A stretch of 11,889 nucleotides of DNA from an uncultured Saprospiraceae bacterium. Lineage in GTDB: Bacteria > Bacteroidota > Bacteroidia > Chitinophagales > Saprospiraceae. The notes beneath the pieces are model-generated. The model searched no databases, was not told where the DNA came from, and saw nothing but the letters and a program-made list of their open reading frames with translations. Both the position numbers and the translations under genes were made by a program. The DNA lies in contig CALDEN010000063.1 in NCBI GenBank assembly GCA_937942405.1, positions 1-11,889 on the forward strand, given 5' to 3'. The first letter of the stretch is position 1; each line of letters starts with the position of its first letter. Positions 7,498 through 11,889 of this stretch are shown piece after piece.

Positions 7498-9501
7498 TTA
7501 TTTAGTCACGATTAATTTTTTGGTTGCAAAACCATCATCGGCATTTACTTTTACATAATACACTCCAGCAGGGTAGCTCGAAATGTTTATAGGGAATATC
7601 TGATCTCCAGATATGTTTCCATAATTTCTTTGAGAGATTACTTTACCCATGGCATCTGTAACGACCATGCTTAAGTTTACTTGCTCTTCAAGTTGTACTC
7701 GTACATTTGCTACCTGACTTGCAGGATTAGGGCTTAGGGTAACACTGCTTTCTAGTCCTAGATCCTTTGTGTCTACAGCTGCTAAAAACTTAGAAGTCTG
7801 TGCGTTATCCACTGATCCATTTGCGGTTACAGCAGATATGATGTGCATATTTTCAGTATCCCATTCAGTAGGAATAGTGTATGTAAATGAGTGCTCATAC
7901 CATCCTCCAGATACTATTACTGAAGTACTAAATGCTTGCTCGATACCATCAAAAGGAGTGAGTAAGTCTCTACTCGTATGATTGTAAACCATATCTGCTG
8001 CAGGTACAGGGTTTGGTAGATTTTCATATCCGCCCATTACCGTATTCCCACCTGCATATGCATTAGCTTGATTGTAACCTGCAGCTGTTCCGGTTACTCC
8101 ATCTTCTGTAAGTCCTACGATAAGTCTCATGTCACCGACTTGGTCTCCTCTGATTTCAGTATGTACCGTAAGGTTTAATGCTCTAGTTGCTTCATCATAC
8201 GTTGCTTCGTGGACCATTATAGACACAGGCTCTTCTTGTAGGTAAGCCGCTACACTATTTTCGAGTGCACTCGGGTCTATTATGATGTCTCTTTCAAAAA
8301 TTACACTTGGGTAACCTTGGAACCCTGGAAAAGCTCCAACACCACTGTCCCAATCTGCAACAACCATCGGATCACCATTATGTACAGCAGTTCCTACAAA
8401 AGCATCACCATATCTTTCATCCATAAGATTCATAAATACATCTCCTCTCGGGCACCATACACACCAGGTTCCTGTTGCCTCTTCCGCCCATACTTTTCTT
8501 TCAGGATGAGGGGTAAAGCCTGTGTAGGTTAATGAAGTGGCATCGTTACATGTATTGTCATCACCCTGTACATCATTTACACTAGATATAATTGCTTCTA
8601 CGATTACAGCTCCATCACTCAATGTCACTTGGTTATCGAGTGTAAATGTAGAGAATGCTCCAGGTGCTAAGTTTAAGCCTGTTAAAGATTGAGAATAAGG
8701 AGCTCCATCGATTGTATAATCTAGATCTACGCTATTGACCATTGTCGTACCCGCATTAACGATAAATCCATTTACATCTCTCATACCACCAGCAAAACCG
8801 ACTGTTCCGTTGTTGTCAAAGATAACTTGAGCGTCATTTTGAGGTGCAGAGCCTGCATTGCTATCATATGTATAGCTTACATCATCTACAAAGAAGTTAT
8901 GCGTACCGTCGATCGGAAATAAATCCAATGATGCAACGGCGTTCGTGCCAGCATTGGAAAAAGATCCTACACATTGTCCGTCTATCAGTACTTTCCAGAA
9001 GTTAGCGGTTAGATTTGCTTCTATCGTTACATTGAACCACTGATCTTGAGGATATCGTGTACTTACATGCAATGCAGTAACGTCATCTATTGTAAACGAT
9101 CCGTCCGCATTCATAAAGCAGTTCATCGACCATGTAGTCCCTGGATTAGCAGCTCCTTGAAAGTTAAAATAACCTCCGTTCCCAGCTTCCATATAGAAGT
9201 TAGCAGAGAAGTTAAATTGTCCATCAGTTCTTACTCCACCGAAATCTAAAATAACATCTTGTGGTCCGCCTGCGGCAGCCCCTTCAAATTTAATGGCATT
9301 AGTTCCACTCGCAGCTCGTTCATCAGTGACTTGTGCGTCTTCGGCAGTTCCTGTGGTACCACTCCATGTGGTCCAGTTAGCAGCACCACTACTGATGTAA
9401 TCACCGACAGCAAATGCCTCAAAATCATCAGAAAAAGTATCCTGTGCCATCAAGCCCACAGAACAGAATAATGCAAAACATAAAGTAAAAAGTTTTTTCA
9501 T
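7498..9501 (-). CDS. Secreted Omp28-like thioredoxin-fold protein with T9SS type A sorting domain
   Basis: The 667-residue precursor has a clear signal peptide (MKKLFTLCFALFCSVGLMAQ, cut after about residue 20). Residues about 21-215 look like a concanavalin/LamG-type jellyroll: they open with DTFSDDFEAF and close with the typical FFVDDVSY (203-210). Residues about 220-330 resemble an Ig-like/CARDB beta domain. An Omp28-family thioredoxin-like domain follows, with the redox-type motif TGTWCVWCPRG (C347 and C350) and GYPSV (396-400), where a cis-proline loop is expected (P398). Residues about 420-575 form a further beta-rich region. The last 79 residues (from LSPNPASQ at 589 to KKLIVTK) are a canonical type A sorting domain, so export through the outer membrane by the type IX system and cell-surface attachment or release are likely. 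Substrate and activity are unknown; disulfide exchange or peptide binding is inference. It is a monocistronic gene, judging by its own leader and terminator. Confidence 0.9.
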   Translation of the reverse strand: MKKLFTLCFALFCSVGLMAQDTFSDDFEAFAVGDYISSGAANWTTWSGTTGTAEDAQVTDERAASGTNAIKFEGAAAGGPQDVILDFGGVRTDGQFNFSANFYMEAGNGGYFNFQGAANPGTTWSMNCFMNADGSFTIDDVTALHVSTRYPQDQWFNVTIEANLTANFWKVLIDGQCVGSFSNAGTNAVASLDLFPIDGTHNFFVDDVSYTYDSNAGSAPQNDAQVIFDNNGTVGFAGGMRDVNGFIVNAGTTMVNSVDLDYTIDGAPYSQSLTGLNLAPGAFSTFTLDNQVTLSDGAVIVEAIISSVNDVQGDDNTCNDATSLTYTGFTPHPERKVWAEEATGTWCVWCPRGDVFMNLMDERYGDAFVGTAVHNGDPMVVADWDSGVGAFPGFQGYPSVIFERDIIIDPSALENSVAAYLQEEPVSIMVHEATYDEATRALNLTVHTEIRGDQVGDMRLIVGLTEDGVTGTAAGYNQANAYAGGNTVMGGYENLPNPVPAADMVYNHTSRDLLTPFDGIEQAFSTSVIVSGGWYEHSFTYTIPTEWDTENMHIISAVTANGSVDNAQTSKFLAAVDTKDLGLESSVTLSPNPASQVANVRVQLEEQVNLSMVVTDAMGKVISQRNYGNISGDQIFPINISSYPAGVYYVKVNADDGFATKKLIVTK

Positions 9502-9539
9502 TTTTTAAAGGTTCGTTTGTGAATATCAATTTTCTGTTA

Positions 9540-9572
9540 TCAAGATAGGATTTAACAACTAAATAATGCAAA
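9540..9572 (-). promoter_or_regulatory. Candidate Bacteroidota-type promoter of the T9SS/Omp28-like gene
   Basis: On the - strand, TTTG (9572 to 9569) is followed after 21 bases by TATCTTGA (9547 to 9540). These resemble the Bacteroidota sigma-ABfr elements TTTG and TAnnTTTG; the -7 match is partial. A start site just downstream would leave an A/T-rich leader of roughly 30 bases with no Shine-Dalgarno, as is usual in this phylum. Confidence 0.35.
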
Positions 9573-9585
9573 TAATGACATTATT
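9571..9585. repeat. 15-base palindrome upstream of the T9SS/Omp28-like gene
   Basis: AATAATG and CATTATT are perfect 7-base arms around a single central A, immediately upstream (in the - direction) of the candidate -33 element. No T tract follows on either strand, so it does not look like a terminator of the upstream aminotransferase gene. Its size and position would suit a dimeric regulator. It is very AT-rich, which raises the chance of coincidence. Confidence 0.4.
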
Positions 9586-9614
9586 ATTACAATCAGTGAC
9601 TGCCGACGACATTA

Positions 9615-10757
9615 TCAGACTTTTTGAAGGCGTTTTAACGCTATTGACAAAGTATCTTCTTTTTTGGCAAAACAGAATCTGACGACCTTCCACTTTGAAT
9701 CCTGAGAGCAGAATGGGCTCAGTGGGATAGCCGCAACACCGTGTTTCTCGATGAGCCATTGGGTAAACTCGATATCATCTAAATCACTGATGGCACTATA
9801 GTCGTACAGTTGGAAATAGCTGCCATTTGTTGGGATGCTTTTAAATCTACTTTCTTCCATTTCTCTTTGGAAGTAGTCTCTTTTAGTTTGATAGAATACA
9901 CTAAGATTTTGATAGGTATCTGGATCTTTTAAGTAGTCTGCAAGGGCGTATTGTAAAAACGAGTTTACAGAAAATACATTCCACTGATGTACATTCCTGA
10001 ATGCTCTCGTAAGATTGTCAGGAGCGATCACATACCCCATTTTCCAGCCTGTGGCATGAAAAGTCTTCCCAAAAGAATAGGTCACAAATCCTCTATTGCT
10101 GAGTTCAGGGTAGTCGAGTAAGCTGAGGTGTTTCTTACCATCATAAACGATATGTTCGTACACTTCATCACTCAGTAGAAGTATGTTTGTATTGTTTACG
10201 ATTTGGCTTAAAGCCAAAAAATCTTCATGACTCCATATCTGACCCGTAGGATTATGCGGATTGGTAAATAAGATCATTTTGGTCTTATTCGACACCGCTT
10301 TTTGAACAGCATTCCAGTCCATTGTAAAATCTGGATTGAGCATTACGGGAATGACCTTGCCTCCTGCGATCTCGATAGACGGACCATATGAGTCATAAGC
10401 GGGTTCGATGATGATTACCTCATCTCCGGGGAGTACCACTGATTGGATACAAGTAAAAATCGCCTGAGTAGCACCGGCAGTAATTGTAATGTTCGTGTCA
10501 GGGTTAATGGCTGTTTTGTATGAGCTCGTGTATTTTTTTGCTAGGATATTTCTGAGTTCTTGAATTCCTTGCATAGGAGCATATTGATCTTTATTCTGTT
10601 TTAAATAATGCTTAACTCTGTCCTTCAGTAGTGGAGATACATCAAAGTCAGGATAGCCTTGTCCCAGATTTATCGCATTGTGCGTTGAGCATAGCTGAGC
10701 GATGGTCGAAAAAATAGAAATTTTCTCAACCGATAATTTTGGATTAATTTGTAGCAT
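9615..10757 (-). CDS. PLP-dependent methionine/aromatic aminotransferase, YbdL-like
   Basis: This is a 380-residue class I/II fold-type I aminotransferase. The sequence closely parallels E. coli YbdL from memory, including QYAPM (58-62), GDEV, YDSYGP (121-126), SDEVYEH (196-202), SFGKTFHATGWKMGY (228-242), FSVN (262-265) and RFCFAKKEDTL (360-370). Catalytic residues are visible: K231 forms the PLP Schiff base, N169 in NPHNPTG, D197 and Y200 contact PLP, and R360 should bind the substrate carboxylate. YbdL prefers methionine, histidine and phenylalanine as amino donors, so a cytoplasmic role in methionine salvage (2-oxo-4-methylthiobutanoate to methionine) or aromatic transamination is likely. 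Kynurenine-oxoglutarate transaminases are close relatives and cannot be excluded. The ATG at 10755-10757 gives an N-terminus similar to YbdL. It is divergent from the DinB-fold gene with only 13 bases between the starts. Confidence 0.93.
   Translation of the reverse strand: MLQINPKLSVEKISIFSTIAQLCSTHNAINLGQGYPDFDVSPLLKDRVKHYLKQNKDQYAPMQGIQELRNILAKKYTSSYKTAINPDTNITITAGATQAIFTCIQSVVLPGDEVIIIEPAYDSYGPSIEIAGGKVIPVMLNPDFTMDWNAVQKAVSNKTKMILFTNPHNPTGQIWSHEDFLALSQIVNNTNILLLSDEVYEHIVYDGKKHLSLLDYPELSNRGFVTYSFGKTFHATGWKMGYVIAPDNLTRAFRNVHQWNVFSVNSFLQYALADYLKDPDTYQNLSVFYQTKRDYFQREMEESRFKSIPTNGSYFQLYDYSAISDLDDIEFTQWLIEKHGVAAIPLSPFCSQDSKWKVVRFCFAKKEDTLSIALKRLQKV
10734..10741 (+). promoter_or_regulatory. Candidate -7 element for the DinB-fold gene
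   Basis: TAATTTTG is an exact match to the Bacteroidota -7 consensus TAnnTTTG and sits 29 bases before the proposed ATG at 10771. It lies inside the first codons of the divergent aminotransferase gene. No TTG is found at the expected distance upstream, so the promoter call is weak. Confidence 0.3.
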
Positions 10758-10770
10758 CTACAATAGTAAT

Positions 10771-11298
10771 ATGACCAAGCAACAAATCAAAAAAGAATTA
10801 GAAAAAAGCTATAGTGACCTGCAAACATGGTTTAAGAATCAAGACGATGCATTGTTTATAGAAGGCCCTAAGGGAAGATGGAATGCAAGTCAGCAGCTAG
10901 ACCATCTCCATAAAACGACCAAGGTGATCAACAAAGCGATGGCTTTAAATAAAATGATTTTGTGGTGGAAATTTGGTACGCGTAAAAAGGAGCAGTTGAG
11001 TTATGAGGATCTAGCGTCTCTTTACAAAAGCAAGATTAATAATCTTCCCGACGATTTTAACCAGCCGCTACCTCCTAAATCTTATGGGGTGGACATGAAG
11101 CAAGAACGATTGCAGAAGTATGCAGCTTTAGAGGAGACGATGTACACATTGATCAACAAATGGTCTGACAAGAACCTGGATAAATATGTCTTGCCTCATC
11201 CGGTGATGGGTAATTTTTCTATCAGAGAATGGTTGATGTTTAATGCGATCCATAATAACCATCATCGGGATATCCTTATCGAGGATTACGCAGGATAG
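10771..11298 (+). CDS. DinB-fold putative metalloprotein
   Basis: The 175-residue protein has the DinB/YfiT-type four-helix-bundle pattern. A first helix (ELEKSYSDLQTWFK) is followed by RWNASQQLDHLHKTT with candidate metal-ligand histidines H45 and H47. Near the C-terminus, NAIHNNHHRDIL supplies H161 and H165 as the HxxxH pair. In the superfamily three histidines usually bind a divalent metal, and many members are thiol-dependent transferases; a specific substrate cannot be assigned. FSIREWLMFNAIHNNHH is the typical closing helix. The frame is open back to an ATG at 10702, but that would add 23 residues overlapping the divergent aminotransferase. The ATG at 10771 gives a family-like N-terminus (MTKQQIKKELEK) and is preferred. 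It is convergent with the next gene, with 38 bases between the stops. Confidence 0.85.
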   Translation: MTKQQIKKELEKSYSDLQTWFKNQDDALFIEGPKGRWNASQQLDHLHKTTKVINKAMALNKMILWWKFGTRKKEQLSYEDLASLYKSKINNLPDDFNQPLPPKSYGVDMKQERLQKYAALEETMYTLINKWSDKNLDKYVLPHPVMGNFSIREWLMFNAIHNNHHRDILIEDYAG

Positions 11299-11336
11299 AA
11301 CCACATATATTTATTCCTCTTTTAAATTATATGATG

Positions 11337-11889
11337 CTATCGGATACTGTCTTGTTCGATTTCTTCTAACAGCGGAAAGTAGTTGGTTGTATTTTCTTCA
11401 ATGATTTTTTTTAAGCTTGCCATATTGGTCTCTTCCTGTGTGATCATGGTGTTTTTCATAAGAGCCACCATAGATTTAGCCATCATTCCTTGACCAGTTG
11501 TAGTAGTTTGAGATTTGATTGTTGTTTTTCCATCAGACTCAGTAAAGTGCATGGCATAATCCATAAGCATAAAATCGTCGGCATTGAATCTCATGGCTAT
11601 CAGTTCATTGGGTATGATCTTAGTGATGGTTTCTTGAATGATCATTTCTTGACCATCTTGATTAAAATGTATGTTAGAGACGGCTCCTACGGTGTTTGCG
11701 GTACCGCTTACGAGTTCTGATTTTATGTATCCATTTAGCCATAATGGCAATTTAGATTCGTCAGACATTACTGCCCATGCTTCGTTGAAAGACTTGTTGA
11801 CGGTGATTTGGCTGTCGTATGTTGTAGAGGGTACGATTATTCCTATGGCTAGAAATATCAATGCAAGTATGAGTACTATTGAAATTAGA
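11337..11889 (-). CDS. Membrane-anchored SRPBCC-family protein (5' end outside window)
   Basis: The visible protein is a SRPBCC (START/polyketide-cyclase-like) lipid- or ligand-binding fold. It starts with YDSQITVNKSFNEAWAVMSD (beta strand, helix, then the usual LPLWLNG turn), continues with ITKIIPNELIAMRF and alternating strands, and ends in a long C-terminal helix (about the last 50 residues, MVALMKNTMITQEETNMASL and onward). The frame stays open to the right edge. The only start in view would be a TTG at 11859-11861, which would cut a hydrophobic segment in half. Reading on upstream gives LISIVLILALIFLAIG, a complete transmembrane helix, so the true ATG is very probably just outside the window. 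An N-terminal anchor before a SRPBCC domain is common in Bacteroidota. The ligand is unknown. Confidence 0.82.
   Translation of the reverse strand, partial: LISIVLILALIFLAIGIIVPSTTYDSQITVNKSFNEAWAVMSDESKLPLWLNGYIKSELVSGTANTVGAVSNIHFNQDGQEMIIQETITKIIPNELIAMRFNADDFMLMDYAMHFTESDGKTTIKSQTTTTGQGMMAKSMVALMKNTMITQEETNMASLKKIIEENTTNYFPLLEEIEQDSIR

Noticed and set aside
8317..8532. Open frames on the + strand inside the T9SS/Omp28-like gene, here and at 7769, 9046 and 9259.
   Set aside because: They are short and lie antisense to a protein with clear signal peptide, CxxC and sorting-domain features; there is no independent support.
9559..9759. A 66-residue - strand frame spanning the end of the aminotransferase gene and the gap after it.
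   Set aside because: It mostly overlaps the conserved 3' end of the aminotransferase gene in another frame and has no domain signal.
10702..10770. A longer DinB-fold reading frame from the ATG at 10702.
   Set aside because: It adds 23 residues unlike the family and overlaps the start of the divergent aminotransferase gene; the ATG at 10771 gives a normal N-terminus.
1..11889. CRISPR array, insertion sequence, tRNA, phage-defence or toxin-antitoxin module.
   Set aside because: No regularly spaced repeats, transposase, cloverleaf pattern or paired small genes were seen; the window is core cell-envelope and metabolic genes.

Overview
The window looks like chromosome from a Bacteroidota member, possibly a marine Saprospiria/Lewinella-type organism (the class level is inference). 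Supporting signs are: a secreted protein ending in a type IX secretion (T9SS) type A sorting domain, an Omp28-type thioredoxin-fold protein, FtsA and FtsZ variants with Bacteroidota-style tails, moderately AT-rich DNA, and start codons that mostly lack a Shine-Dalgarno sequence.

Positions 1-6114 (+ strand) are the distal half of the division and cell wall (dcw) cluster. It begins with the 3' tail of an upstream gene, probably ftsW, followed by murG, murC, ftsQ, ftsA and ftsZ. The genes overlap or are 3 to 25 bases apart, so they are probably one operon. MurG makes lipid II, MurC adds the first L-alanine to UDP-MurNAc, FtsQ is the membrane-anchored divisome scaffold, and FtsA tethers the FtsZ ring to the membrane. 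The operon ends at a strong hairpin with A and T tracts on both sides, which also serves the convergent gene.

Positions 6219-10757 (- strand) hold three genes that probably are not one operon. In transcription order they are a YbdL-like methionine/aromatic aminotransferase, a 667-residue secreted protein (jellyroll, Ig-like region, Omp28-like CxxC domain, T9SS sorting tail) with its own terminator, and an exported serine beta-lactamase/DD-peptidase-family hydrolase.

Positions 10771-11889 hold a DinB-fold putative metalloprotein (+), divergent from the aminotransferase by only 13 bases, and a convergent membrane-anchored SRPBCC-domain protein (-) that runs off the right edge.

No RNA gene, CRISPR array, insertion sequence, prophage or phage-defence system is visible, and no gap between genes exceeds 300 bases. 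This is an ordinary core region followed by lineage-specific housekeeping and secreted genes. The most interesting points are the domain architecture of the T9SS/Omp28 protein, the FtsZ tail that continues past its conserved partner-binding peptide, and a few small palindromes in the intergenic gaps.
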